A DNA stretch of 64,000 bases from Psoroptes ovis (Eukaryota > Arthropoda > Arachnida > Sarcoptiformes > Psoroptidae), in assembly GCA_002943765.1 (NCBI GenBank), contig PQWQ01000009.1, positions 620,001-684,000 on the forward strand, read 5' to 3'. The notes below the pieces were generated by a model. It saw nothing but the letters and a program-made list of their open reading frames with translations, was not told the origin of the DNA and did no database searches. Below are positions 20,175 to 32,000 of the stretch, in pieces. The first letter of the stretch is position 1. Every line of letters starts with the position of its first letter. The translations under genes and the position numbers were made by a program.

Positions 20175-21157
20175 TCATTGCAAATTTAATGCTTGCTTTA
20201 CAAATCGAGGCAAAACAAAGCATGCTTGATGCATGGCTTCGGAATAATATTTTAATTTCAATTGATCACATAATTGTTCACTAAATCGATACTTAGGCTT
20301 AGAAAAATCGACGTTTGGCGCTTTTGATGCTAAAAGGAACCCAATCTGACCAGATGGATATGATGGAACAGTTGTGGTTGCATAGGAAATGGATGGAAAT
20401 ATTTTTCCCACCATTGAGAAAAATTTTTTAATGAATTCTAGTTCCAGCCAATAAGATTGAGCTTGTGAACAAATAACGCCTCCGGGTTTTAAACACTCAA
20501 ATAAATGTTGATAGTAATCAGCTGCATACAGTGATTCTGCTGGACCTTTAGGATCACATGAATCAGTTATGATTACATCGAATTCAGCTGGATGTTGTCG
20601 AACGTATTCATAACCATCTTGAAATATTAATATTAATTTTTCGTTTTGAAAACTTTCACTCATGAATGGTAGATGACGTTTAGAAAGTTCAACAACTTGT
20701 TGATCAATTTCACATAAAGTTATTTGTTCAATCAATGGATGTTTGCAACATTCTCTGGCCACTCCGCCATCACCTCCACCAATGATCAGCACACGTTTGG
20801 GGCTGCTGTGAACGTTAAGAGGCAAAAAAGCCATCATTTCCTGATAAGCACATTCATCAAGCTCAGTACATTGAATAGCATTATCTAAAGCTAAACACCG
20901 GCCAAACATTTGGCTGCATAATTATTCATTATTGATCATTTCAAAAAATGATTGGAAACTTTTCGAACTTACTTTTCAAATATAAGAATATTTTGATAAT
21001 TAGAATGACTTTTATGTATTAATTTGTTGATTTTGGTCGATACAATCAAGCCATCATCTTGCAAAGATGCGGTTTCATTGAAATAAACATTTTCATCATC
21101 AATTGGAATGCCATTTGTTATCGTATCAATACTTTTGCAATCACTATTCTTTGACAT
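20175..21157 (-). CDS. SRM: Spermidine synthase, two coding exons
   Basis: Exons are 20973-21157 and 20175-20913, separated by a 59-bp phase-2 intron; the product is 307 residues, close to the 302 of the human enzyme. It shows the aminopropyltransferase hallmarks: DNAIQCTELDECAYQEM, the nucleotide-binding motif VLIIGGGDGG near residue 107, an acidic loop CEIDQQVV, and the catalytic segment DVIITDSCDPKGPAESLY. A C-terminal YPSGQIGFLLAS is also conserved. The enzyme moves an aminopropyl group from decarboxylated S-adenosylmethionine to putrescine in the cytosol. The N-terminal exon is poorly conserved, as is normal. Spermine synthase would be longer with an extra N-terminal domain, so spermidine synthase is preferred. 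Confidence 0.94.
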
Positions 21158-21500
21158 TTTGATTCACATAGATCATAGATAATGATAAGGCATTTTCTTT
21201 TATAACTTGTCGCAATTCTTTTTAAGTGGTCAATATGCTTTGAAGTTATTAATTGCTTTCAAAAAATAAAAAAAGAAAAACAAGGTGCTCGAATTGCTAT
21301 AGCAGAACAAAGCAAAATAAAAAAAAAACAACACAAACAAATAAAATACATTTGCACATGCATATCTAGACACATTTATATATAACCAGTCATTTGTTTC
21401 AAATAATAAAATTAATTACTTTTTTTTAATGAAAATAAAAAATGGCATTTCATTGAATTGAATCGATTTAAAAAAAAATGATAATTTTTTTTGTTCTAAA
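21158..21500. other. Short intergenic gap between gamma-COP 3' end and SRM 5' end
   Basis: Both flanking genes are on the minus strand, so the gap holds the gamma-COP 3' UTR and the SRM promoter. It is AT-rich. A TTTAAT word at about 21425 would read ATTAAA on the minus strand, a possible poly(A) signal for gamma-COP. Nothing else stands out. Confidence 0.4.
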
Positions 21501-24344
21501 TTAAACAATTGCCGATGCAATATATTCTGATACTGCCAATGATGATGAACGAACAGTAATTTTCATCGTTATACCATCAGTTGATTGTGCCAATTTTGCT
21601 CTGATTAAAACTTGTATTTGACCGCGAAATAATCCGGATAGGTACACGGTATGAGCATTTTTACCATCTGGCACACGATCTGAACGGTCACAAACATTCA
21701 TGTCCATGAAATTTATTAAATTTTTGATGGATTCATCAAGTGTTTTAAAATTAGATAATGCATATGTTTCTTCCACTTGATTGTCTTCACCGGATTCATC
21801 CCATGCTGTTTGAAAATCTGATACAACTAATTTTTGCATGTAATCTGAGACCAGTATATCCACATCCTCGAGAGCATATTCATCTTGATAGCTGTTAATC
21901 AAAAGAAAATCAATAAATGAAATTGAATTCAAAATTCGAAAAAATTACCCTTCATCATCCAAAACTTGACTAGTGTTAGGATCACAATCTTTGATCAAAT
22001 ATTTGAGCGTGACCCCAGTGAATGTTCCAAATAATTGTGAAATTTCTGATACATCAACGTCTTTGTCAAGCGATCCTGATTCAATATGCAATACATAATA
22101 AATTGATCTTGGTGTATTGAATACAAGTTGATCACATTTTACTTGCAGTATTGGTTTGAAGCCTTCGAGCATTTCCATATCGATCGATACTTGCTCTAAA
22201 ATTTGATCATTGAGAGTGTTTGTACAATCAAACTGTAAAACAATATGTTCACGGAACATATGTTTGATGCATTGAACAACATATTCAGTTTCCGATTCTG
22301 TGAGTTCGATAGGCAATGATGATTTCAAAATTGGACCTAATTCAAGTGAATTCAATTCAGGTACAGATGCTAATTGTTCAGCATAAAGATCTTGTCTAGT
22401 TGCTGCAATTTTCTTGATGGCTGATGAAGCTGCAGCAGCATTATTCATTACAGCAGCAGGACCATTTGTCATTGATTTACGAGGAGCATCATTTTTAAAA
22501 TGATTAACATCCAACAATCCCGAAATAGGAGCTGTAGAAAGTGGAACTTGTTTGATATCAAATGATTTATCGTGATTTGAATGCGGATCTTGAATATAAG
22601 CAGACAAAGCCTTTTCCAATCCAATTATTGAAATCTGTAATGGATTCGATATGCAATTCATTTTAATCGATTTTGATTGCTGTGCCAATATGTTGAGATA
22701 ATAAGTTGCACGATCGCGAACCTCATCATCAGCATCAAGCACTGACCGTTCGAGTAATACGATAATCTGTGACACTAGATCTTCACAGTGTGCTGCGAAT
22801 TTCGCTAATGATGAGACAGCAGCCGCACGAACTGGTGATTTTTCAAGAATTAGTCGATTATAAATGTATCTAATATATTTAGCTGGTTGAGCTGTTTTAA
22901 CACCTTCACGTCCTAATAAATGAAGAATCTTAACAGCAAGACTTGTATGTTCACAATCTTCAATAAATTCACATAGATAAGCTAATCCAGCTTCTTTTGC
23001 TTCAGGATTATCTTCAATTATTGCAATTATCGTTTCGACAATCGATTTCTTATATTCATAGCCACCTTCTTCGTGTAGCATAGATGACAGAAAAGACATC
23101 ATAACCGTATGCTTTCTGGGAAACTTGGCACATAATGCACGTGTTGATCCAACGACAACTATTTTGAATTCATCCGATATTTCGGACATGAAAGAAGCAA
23201 TTTGCTTCATCAAACGTTCAACTGAAGATTCATTGCCAGTTTTCAATAATGTTGTTATTGCTAAGGTTGCTATCGATCTATTATTATCAGTGATCAAGTT
23301 TTCCAGGTCAACATTGCAAACCATGACAGCGTTCGGATGGTTCATAGCTATTTTATTTAAAGCACGAACAGACGCAAAACGATTGGTAGATTTCGATGAT
23401 GAAAGCATCAATTTAAGAACAGCTATTGCTGATCCAAGTTCTCGCTGAGATGTGCAACTCAAATTGATGATTGCATTTGCTGCTTCGAAAACAACTATTT
23501 CGGATTTATGCCGAAGACAAGATTCAATATAATCATAATAAATGCTATCAGAACCGGCATTTTCATCTTCAATCAATTTCGCTGCAATACGAATGAATTG
23601 ACACACAGCAAAAGGTGATTTCAACGGACTTCGAACTAATTTGGTTACAAGTTTAGTCACAGCTAATCGATCACTCTTACGAATGTGATACAATAGACCG
23701 AGTGCATGATATTGGACCATAGGATTGTCGGAATTCAAAGACTCTTGAGCTTCATTAGCCCAACGTTTCACACCTTCTGGAATGCTTTTGGCCAAATGTA
23801 ATGATGATACCAACGCAGCCGATGACACTGTAGGGTTTCGATCGACGATTGCTTGCTTCATATATCTCTCAATACCCTAAAATTAAACTCATGTTGAACA
23901 ATCATTTTTAATTGAATAAATTGAACTTACTTGAAAGGTCGATGCTTCAGTGATTCGACACAAGGCACGTAAGGCAGCTGGTCTACATTGATCATCTTTA
24001 GCATTCATGTCAGTTGTCAGTGAAGACGTAACAACATATACATTTTCAGCCGTTTTTGACAATTCTTTGATACCAATATATACTAAGCGTCTCAATGTAG
24101 AATCTTTTGATTGAAACAATTTGGTCATATTGAAAAATGCATCTGTTGCTTCGAGTGTGGTCAATGGTGCAGCACCAGTATTGATGAGATAAAGGATTTT
24201 TGTCAAAATCAATGAACATTTTCTTGGGTTAACCGGTGTTTCATTGAACACTCGAGCTTCTTGCAACACTGATGTTTTATCCAATCGCGCAAACGGGTTA
24301 CAGAAATTGTCTTCTTCATCTTTTTTATCTCGTTTGTGTATCAT
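21501..24344 (-). CDS. gammaCOP: Coatomer subunit gamma (gamma-COP), three coding exons
   Basis: Exons are 23931-24344, 21949-23876 and 21501-21891, giving 910 residues. It starts [37 protein letters not shown], followed by an adaptin-type helical repeat trunk ([41 protein letters not shown]), then a linker and the appendage domain (LLDVNHF onward; [42 protein letters not shown]). Gamma-COP is a COPI coat subunit that binds zeta-COP and ARF1 on Golgi membranes for retrograde transport. Introns are 54 and 57 bp. The small size differences from human COPG1 (874 residues) lie mostly in the linker. Confidence 0.95.
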
Positions 24345-24815
24345 TTTAATGATTTGATGATTACTATATGATTTGAAAGATTTAATTCAGTAATTAAATT
24401 CAATTTGGGCATCAACGCCACGTCAACTTCGATCATTTGGCAAAAATAAAACTGCTCATGTTGATATACCACAAAAGTTGTTTGTGTGGTGTCTTTTAGG
24501 TTGAAATAGGAATAAATTTTAAAAAAAAAATTTAAAATTTTTCATTTAACAATTTTCATTTAATAAAATTTGATTATTTTGATAAAAATCTATCTGATTT
24601 TTCCAATATAAACAATAGCTATATTATTAGGAAGGAAAAATTTGCGGAAAAGATATTCTTTTTGACTAATATTGATAACATAAAATACCATTAAAATATA
24701 AATGTAGATGTAATTAATGGTTTTGATACATAATAATCAGATAGTCAAAGATTAGTCCATAGATTCGAAAGATAGTCTATTGTCGCAAATTAAATTGTAC
24801 GAATAAAGGCAGCAT
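24345..24815. other. Intergenic gap, CAMKMT 3' side to gamma-COP 5' side
   Basis: Both neighbours are on the minus strand. The right of gamma-COP start holds its promoter, with a slightly GC-richer patch around 24410-24490. I see no coding sequence or repeat of note. Confidence 0.4.
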
Positions 24816-26120
24816 TCATTGTGACTGATTTTTTTTACCAGCCTCAACACGACGTTCCATTATTAATAGATATGGGTAAGTGCTATCCGGATCATAGCGA
24901 TATGGTTCTTGTGCTCGTAATCGTTCAAAATGCTGAGTAAAACGCTTATCATAATCAAAATAAACTTGCAAAAAGAATCGACCATCATCGGAAACGCGCC
25001 GTATGAATCGATCAAGTTTATCACCGCGTTTCGGTGCAACAATTATAACTTGGCCATCATTAGTATCGTTAACTAATAAAAAATCAATGATGTCAATCAA
25101 TGATTGATGAGCATCTGAACGAAATAAACAATCTGCACAGATTATGATTTCCATACGATTTTTAAGATCATGATGATCCTCAAATTGATTCCAACACAAT
25201 TGTCTTACTATGATTTTCAATTTGTTTGTATCGGATTTTTTTGAGCTGACAATGTCTGTCATGTGAGGAAAATTTTTGATAACAATTTGCTTAATATTAT
25301 CAATACATCGTTCATTGCCGTCTGTGAGGTAGATTTCTGTGGCCAATTCGCATTTAGCAGCTATTAATCCAGCCAATGCAGAGCAACCAGATCCTAATTC
25401 GCATAAAATTTTCCCTTTAAGTCGTGAACGAATTTTACGATTATGTGCTAATATATGACCCATCGCTTCTTCAGAACCCCAAATACGAACATTACCGGAA
25501 TTATCAAATCCAGCTAAATGTTTCAATTGTAATTGATTGTTTACTAATTTAATAAATAATTGTAATTGATTATTATTATTATTATTATTATCATTATCAG
25601 CAAAATTATCACTATTATTCATAGCACCAATATCTTCATCAAATTCAGCAGCATAAATATTATCATTGCACCATTTTTCATTCCATCGACATTCAATCCA
25701 ATTGTCATATCCACTTAATTCATCTGATTTCAAACGATAATCGATTATTCCATAAGTTTCGATTAAATGTAAAGGATTCGAATGATCTAATTGTTCATTC
25801 AATGAATTTCTTGATGAATTTTCTGATGAAATTGACTCCGATGTTGTTGAATTATAATCACAATTAAATAAATGATGATCAATACCATTTGTCATTTTGA
25901 AGGATTGCAATTCTTGTAAATCGAATTGTTTCATACGTACTGCTTTTGATAATAGTTGCCATCGTTGTTTACCGCGACTCATATCATTATTATTCAAAGA
26001 TGTCATCGATTTCTGTTCTTTATTCGTTATCGATTGCTGCTGTTTGACAACATTATCACAACTTATAGAAGATTTCAAACATTTTGAAAAGCTATTCTCA
26101 TGTGAATTTGAATCGGCCAT
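24816..26120 (-). CDS. CAMKMT: Calmodulin-lysine N-methyltransferase-like protein
   Basis: A single-exon 434-residue protein. The N-terminal part has RGKQRWQLLSKAVR, like the CaM KMT N-terminus. The C-terminal part is a class I SAM-dependent methyltransferase of the FAM86/METTL21 type: VRIWGSEEAMG, motif I CELGSGCSALAGL, LTDGNERCIDNI (motif post-I), IIICADCLF (DxxY-like region) and VIIVAPKRGDKLDRF. CaM KMT trimethylates a calmodulin lysine. It is longer than human CAMKMT (323 residues) because of a Ser/Asn-rich insertion that includes a run of Asn near 25570-25600. The ATG at 26120 is the first in frame; the open frame before it has no ATG. Its start is 280 bp from the divergent COMMD5. Confidence 0.85.
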   Translation of the reverse strand: MADSNSHENSFSKCLKSSISCDNVVKQQQSITNKEQKSMTSLNNNDMSRGKQRWQLLSKAVRMKQFDLQELQSFKMTNGIDHHLFNCDYNSTTSESISSENSSRNSLNEQLDHSNPLHLIETYGIIDYRLKSDELSGYDNWIECRWNEKWCNDNIYAAEFDEDIGAMNNSDNFADNDNNNNNNNQLQLFIKLVNNQLQLKHLAGFDNSGNVRIWGSEEAMGHILAHNRKIRSRLKGKILCELGSGCSALAGLIAAKCELATEIYLTDGNERCIDNIKQIVIKNFPHMTDIVSSKKSDTNKLKIIVRQLCWNQFEDHHDLKNRMEIIICADCLFRSDAHQSLIDIIDFLLVNDTNDGQVIIVAPKRGDKLDRFIRRVSDDGRFFLQVYFDYDKRFTQHFERLRAQEPYRYDPDSTYPYLLIMERRVEAGKKNQSQ

Positions 26121-26400
26121 ATGACTAGCTTCAAAGTGTTTTTGCAAGAAATAATTTGATGATAATAAATGTTGTCAAACTATGCAATTCAATTGATACA
26201 TTCGAATTAGAAGGTAATAGATAAAAGGTTTAAAGTCTTGAACTATTCATTTATTCATTATTTTTTTGCATCACGACATTCAAAAATGAAAATGTAAACA
26301 AAAATGTATGAAATGTTTAACAGTGGCACTCATTGAAGACGTATTCAAATTTTTCAATCAAAACATTTTATTTTGATCAAATTTTCAATCTTTGAAAGAA
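26121..26400. promoter_or_regulatory. Compact divergent promoter region, CAMKMT / COMMD5
   Basis: The start codons of two oppositely transcribed genes are 280 bp apart, so both 5' UTRs and promoters must fit here. The core around 26280-26345 includes AACAGTGGCACTCATTGAAG and GACGTATTC. No TATA element can be separated from background. Confidence 0.4.
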
Positions 26401-27165
26401 ATGAATCAATTAACTTATAATCATGACTATAATCCATTCGGATCTACGATACCACTTGATGTCAAATTTGCATCACAATTATTATCATCGATGGAAGATA
26501 ATGTTGACGGTAATTTGAATGCTTGTTTTGATTTAATATCTGAATCAAATCTTAGTTGTTTAAGTCAAGTGTGTTATGATTATGTTACAATTAAATCATT
26601 TTCACGTTTGAAATATTCAAGAATTCGTGAATCGATTATAGAAGAATGGCAAACAAATGATTCGATCAAACAATTGAATTTAAGTGTCAAAGATTTTGAC
26701 AGTGTTTATGCTGGCTTGTTGATTATATGTGAATGTATTGGTAGACATTTTCCAAAAACATATTGTTCGAAAAATATCGAAAATTTACGAGAATCCATTA
26801 TCAAACATAGTAAAATGCCTGAACCAATCATAAATTTGTTATTTAATAGATTTTTGTCATCGGATTCGAAGCCAAATATTTTGCCATTTATACGATGGGA
26901 TTGGATAGCAACTGGCGATCACTTGATATCGATGCATTGGCAATTACATCTTGCAATTTCAGATTGTTTAACTTCAAAAATAATGGAGCCATTTGTGAGA
27001 TTTGAATTCATTTATGGTTCTCTAGTATCAACAACTGATTGTGAATCAAAACAACAAAAACGAATTGTATTCGAATGTCGTATTAAGCAATTCCATCAAC
27101 TTCGTTTTATTGTTGCACTTTTACTCAAAAAAATGTCAAAAATTGAATCGAATGAAATTCAATGA
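26401..27165 (+). CDS. COMMD5: COMM domain-containing protein, COMMD5-like
   Basis: A single-exon 254-residue protein. The C-terminal part fits a COMM domain: the tryptophan-rich start FIRWDWIATGDHL, a beta-rich centre ending FVRFEF, and the final helix FHQLRFIVALLLKKMSKIES, which closely resembles COMMD5 (FQELRYSVALVLKEMADLE as recalled). COMMD proteins form hetero-decamers in the Commander complex for endosomal recycling and affect NF-kB and cullin signalling. The N-terminal region is alpha-helical and weakly conserved. The first ATG is at 26401. AATAAA at 27167 lies directly after the stop, so the mature 3' end must overlap GALT on the other strand. The family call is good and the member less so. 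Confidence 0.8.
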   Translation: MNQLTYNHDYNPFGSTIPLDVKFASQLLSSMEDNVDGNLNACFDLISESNLSCLSQVCYDYVTIKSFSRLKYSRIRESIIEEWQTNDSIKQLNLSVKDFDSVYAGLLIICECIGRHFPKTYCSKNIENLRESIIKHSKMPEPIINLLFNRFLSSDSKPNILPFIRWDWIATGDHLISMHWQLHLAISDCLTSKIMEPFVRFEFIYGSLVSTTDCESKQQKRIVFECRIKQFHQLRFIVALLLKKMSKIESNEIQ

Positions 27166-27187
27166 AAATAAATTCAAATGAAAATCA

Positions 27188-28325
27188 CTATTGTTTATAA
27201 TGTTTGGTCCAACTTTTTGATCGAAGAATTTCGGCTGCTTTTTCAGGTGTAATATCTCTTTGTGGTTGTGCACAAAGTTCATAACCAACCATAAATTTTT
27301 TAATAGCAGCTGATCTTAATAATGGTGGTAAATATACTGCGTGTAATATCCAATGTTTTTGTTCAGAATTCAAATCACCGGTCGGTGCACTATACCAACC
27401 CATTGAATATGGGAATGATGTTTCGAATAAATTATCATAAATGATCAATAAACCTTTGATAATGAATGCTAAAGATTTTTTTTCATTATCATCAATCTCA
27501 TTCAATCTTTGTATACATCGATGATGGGCAAGTATCATTGTTTCGAACGGCCATATTGCCCAGAATGGGACTAACACTACCCAGTGCTCATTTTTAAGAA
27601 CGATGCGTTCTTCCTTTTCAAGTTCTTGTTTGACATAATTCCAAAGCAATGGAACGCCATGTTTCTGATAGTAATCAAACTGTTGTTTATCTTTTTTACT
27701 AGCAATATTTGGCAGAAATCTAGTAGCCCATATTTGACAATGTGGATGAGGATTTGAACATCCCATAATTGCTCCTTTATTTTCGAATATTTGCACCCAT
27801 CGATATGTAGGGGCTAATTTGACTAGTTCTTCGATCCATGTATTTATCACAGCAATAATTTCCTCGATAGACATTAATGGCAATGTTAAATTAGAAGATG
27901 GATGAAAACACATTACTCGGCATTTACCACGAGCTGGTTGAAAACGAAAAAGATCATTTTCATCGTTGTCAATATGATGAGGATTGGCTTCATCATCGAT
28001 CAATGCAGGAAAATCATTGTCGAATACATATGTTCTTTCATATTGAGGAGTTTGCACACCATTAGCGCGTATACCATTCGGTGCTAATGGATTTATGTTA
28101 TCATCATTATTTTGGTCAAAATTATCGTCATTTTTTTCGATTTTACCCATCCATGGTCGCTTGCTTATGGCATTTATAAATATGACAGACAATAAATTCT
28201 AAGACAAAATAAATCATGATATTTATATACCTTCGTTGAGGACTGACCAGTATCCATTCATCCAATAATGGATTATAACGATTATGAGGAAAATCAAAAT
28301 TACTGATCAATGTTTTTTGATCCAT
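27188..28325 (-). CDS. GALT: Galactose-1-phosphate uridylyltransferase, two coding exons
   Basis: Exons are 28231-28325 and 27188-28163 with a 67-bp intron; the product is 356 residues. Recognisable parts are PHNRYNPLLDEWILVSPQR joined to SKRPWMGK across the intron, GKCRVMCFHPSSNLTLP, the active-site segment CSNPHPHCQIWAT with the nucleophilic HPH histidine, and WAIWPFETMILAHHRC. GALT converts UDP-glucose and galactose-1-phosphate to UDP-galactose and glucose-1-phosphate in the Leloir pathway. The ATG at 28325 gives MDQKT. Its stop is 22 bp from the COMMD5 stop, and a minus-strand AATAAA lies at 27106-27111 inside COMMD5 coding sequence. Confidence 0.94.
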
Positions 28326-29079
28326 CACAAATCGATAATTGATTGATTGAAAAAAAAAATCGGTACATCGAATTTGATTAAGAAATCAAAACAAAGACTG
28401 TAGCGCCATCTTTCATTGAAAATTAACAGCAAATTTTTTTTTTTTTTGAAAAATTAATTTTTTTTTTAATTATGAATTTGAAATCGATAAAAATGTGATA
28501 AATATTTTGTTGAATCAATATTTTCACATTGAAAAATAAAAGAACAAGAACAAATAATTAAAATGTGATGAGAAAAAAAATTTTTTTGAAATGATAAAAA
28601 CAGATTATATTCGAATAGTAGACGTTGAAACATGATGTTTTATATTAAAATTTCAATGTCTTTTATATCATTAATATTTAAAATCGGTGTGCGCTGTTGA
28701 AGATTTCCTGAAATTTCATCAATATTGAAATGTTTTATCTAAATTAATTAATTAATTCATGGTACAGAAGTATATTTTAGATAAACAATTTCTTTCTCCT
28801 ACGTAAATAATAAGATTCGAGCTTGGTAACCATACTGTGATGAAATAAAATAAAAACCCGAATATGAGATTCCACTTATATATCACAACCGGAATAATAA
28901 ATTGTATTATAATATAGTTTCGTTTTAGAAATTTTTTTTTTACAATAATTTCTAAAATATCAATGAAACAAAACAATAAAATTATTATGAAGAAATAATA
29001 TAAGGATAAAATTTGAGATGTCATTCATGATGAAATCAGATTTGAAAGCTTTTATATGTCAATATGAAAGAAATGTCGA
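28326..29079. other. Intergenic gap between GALT and the Snoo 3' end
   Basis: The gap holds the GALT promoter and, toward the right, the Snoo 3' UTR. A GCGCCATCTTT motif sits at 28403-28413, about 80 bp before the GALT start codon. The T-rich and A-rich tracts around 28430-28470 give no coding signal. A hydrophobic open frame at 28752-29024 has no homology I recognise and AT-biased composition, so it was not called. Confidence 0.45.
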
Positions 29080-32000
29080 TTAATTTGGAGATGCAGTGGC
29101 CAGAAGTAATGGTGGCGATGATAGTTTAGTGGTCGAAGCAGTGGTAGCAGTGATCATAGTGCTGGTTGTATCAGTTTTGGCACCAGATACAACATCAGCA
29201 TCGTTGGTCACCACTGATAATGATGATTGATCATTTTTTTGATTCGAAGATCCTACAATCAAAAAATTGGATTGACTATTTGATGGCACTGTTTTCGGTG
29301 AAAAAGGTGATGTGGATGTTGAAGATGTTGTTGATGATGATGATGATGATGATGATAATAAGGATGCTTTAGATGTAGCTGAAGCAGCAGCTGCTGCTGC
29401 AGCGGCTAAAGTTGAGATCGCATTTGTCAATTGTTCATTAATTGCTTCAATTGTTGATCGATTGCTATGATTAGGATAACTGTTTGCCAAAATATGTTGT
29501 GCAATTAACATTGAGTCGACTAATTTAGTTGCTGATTCGGTTGCCGAAATTGATTTTTTATCATTTTTATCTTGAATAATGGCCGATTTATGCTTTAGTT
29601 CATCATTGGAAATATTTGAATGATGAATATCATCATCATCAATATTTTCATTATCATCATTTATAGCTTGAGGTTTCGCCGATGGTGGCGGTGTTGGCAT
29701 ATTTTCATCTTCTTCAATAATTTGAATTGATGAATTTTCTTCACTATTTTCTAATTTATTATCCATCGAAGAACAATCGACATCATTATCATTATTTTTA
29801 TCATTATTTGAATTTTCAGGCTCTTCTTTTATCGTTTTCAAGAGATTATTTTTATTGCCATAAGCAATTGAATCATCATCATTAATCTTATCTTCAATTG
29901 TTATATCTTTTTCCGCTGAACATTTTTTCACACTAGTGACATTGTCCTTTTCTGTTTTACTATTAGTGTCATTATCATGATTATTATTATTATTATTAGA
30001 TAATTGCTCTTGTTTCTTCTGCTCATTCATTTCTGAAAATTTATCAGCGAACATGTCTTCTAACATATCAAATATACAGGTAAACATTTGCTTTTTAAAA
30101 CGTTCCATTATCATTGATCCTGTTGATGGTATTTGATGATTATTATTAATGAAATGTATTAATATATCATCAATCAAATATTCAATCATTGATAAATTTC
30201 TTTTTAGTGCATCGAACGATGAATCTAAAATGTATGATTAATGAAAAAAAAATAAATATTTTCATCAGTTGAAAATTTGATTATGATTAATATGGATAAA
30301 ATTCTGTACCTTTGATCGTTTGCTGTAATTTTTGTATGCGAGTTTCCACTTCTGATATCACATTCTCTTTCCATAATGGATCATTTCTGTGTTTTGCCTG
30401 ATTAAATGTATTCGGTATCATACCTAATTCAAAACATAAATGTCTCATTTTTTGTAACATGTGTATTGTATTATAAAGATTTCCTTCCATCAATGCATTT
30501 GGTGATTGTATTAATGAGGCAAGATTTTTGCCATCATTATTCGACATTCGATGATAATAATGATCAATGGATGATGGTGATGTAGTGTTTATATTTCTAT
30601 GATCACTTAACATTGGCCATCCTTCAACTTTAATTTTATCATTATCATTTATTTTTTGATTAGATGATGATGATGATGATTTCAAGAATGTTTCATCACA
30701 GAGACTAGATGTATTTTCATTATTATTATTATTAATAGCAATATTTGTTGATATTGATGATCGAGAAATATTATTATCATCAACAATCAATGTTTTATTA
30801 TTATTATTATTATTGGTATTATTTAATGTTTCATTGGGAGAATGACGTTGTTGTTGTTGATGATGATGATGATGATGTTCACTATTATAAATTATAAATG
30901 ATTATGAGAAATATATATATAAATTTCCATAATAAACATTTTAAAAAAAATAAGGTTTATTACCTTCGTAATGAATTAACATTAAAATCAAGTATTTTAT
31001 TATGGCTTTGATTGGCAACCAACAATGAATCATTAAGTAAACGATCTATTGGATGGCAATTTGGATGAACATTATTACTATTACTATTATTACCGGTTGT
31101 ACCGGCTGCTGCTGCTGCTGCTGAAGAATTAGCCATTTGATGTTGCTGTAGCGATAAAAAATCGGCACCAGTTGTTGAGCCACCACTATTATAGAACAAG
31201 TTGTATAATTTATTCACATTCGAAACGTTGTTTGTGGTGCTGGTCGTCGTCAATGCAGTCAATGAATTACTATTATTATTATTATTATTATTATTACAAG
31301 TTTGACCAAAATTATTATTATTCGCATTCGCATCATTAGTATTCACGCATTTAGATTTATTTGAAGCTGCTGCTGCTGCCAAAATAAAATCGGTCGATAA
31401 TTCTAATGATTTACGATTACTGCTTTTATTCAATAAATCTGCTATCATTACTGCATTATTGCTCATTGTTGAAACATTTGATGAACCATTTAATAATGCT
31501 GATAGATAATTCGTTGATGTTGTTGTTGTTGCTGATGCTGCTGCTGTCATGGTCGTTGTATGTTTTTGCAGCTGCAATTGTTTTTGCGATAGTGATTCCT
31601 TGGAATATTTAAATTGTTTTTCATCATTATTACATTGTAATTGTGTTGTCGATAATGGTGGAGGTGGTGGCATCAATCCTGATGTTAAATATGATTGTAA
31701 AAATGGATAAACGAATGGCGATAATGTCGTATCATGTTGACCAACACCACCACCACCACTGCACACACCATCATTAAATGAATAATTATTTGTTTGATTT
31801 TCGATCGATTCAGATTTGATACGTTTATTGTTTGATTGTTGTTGTTGTTGTTGTTGCTGATGATGATGATGATCCAATGAAGATAACATCAATGATGACA
31901 ATTGCTGTTTTGATGATTGATTCTAATTAACACATATGAATAAATCCGAAAAAGATATGTTAAAAAAATTAAATACATTAAATCGAGAGTTATAAAAACA

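Noticed and set aside
28752..29024. Hydrophobic 90-codon frame between GALT and Snoo
   Set aside because: Ile/Phe/Leu richness follows from AT composition; no homologue recognised and no start or promoter support. A small membrane protein cannot be fully excluded.
29080..31922. Possible Prospero or Dachshund gene
   Set aside because: No Prospero homeodomain or Dachbox is present, and the phases link these exons to the Ski exon.
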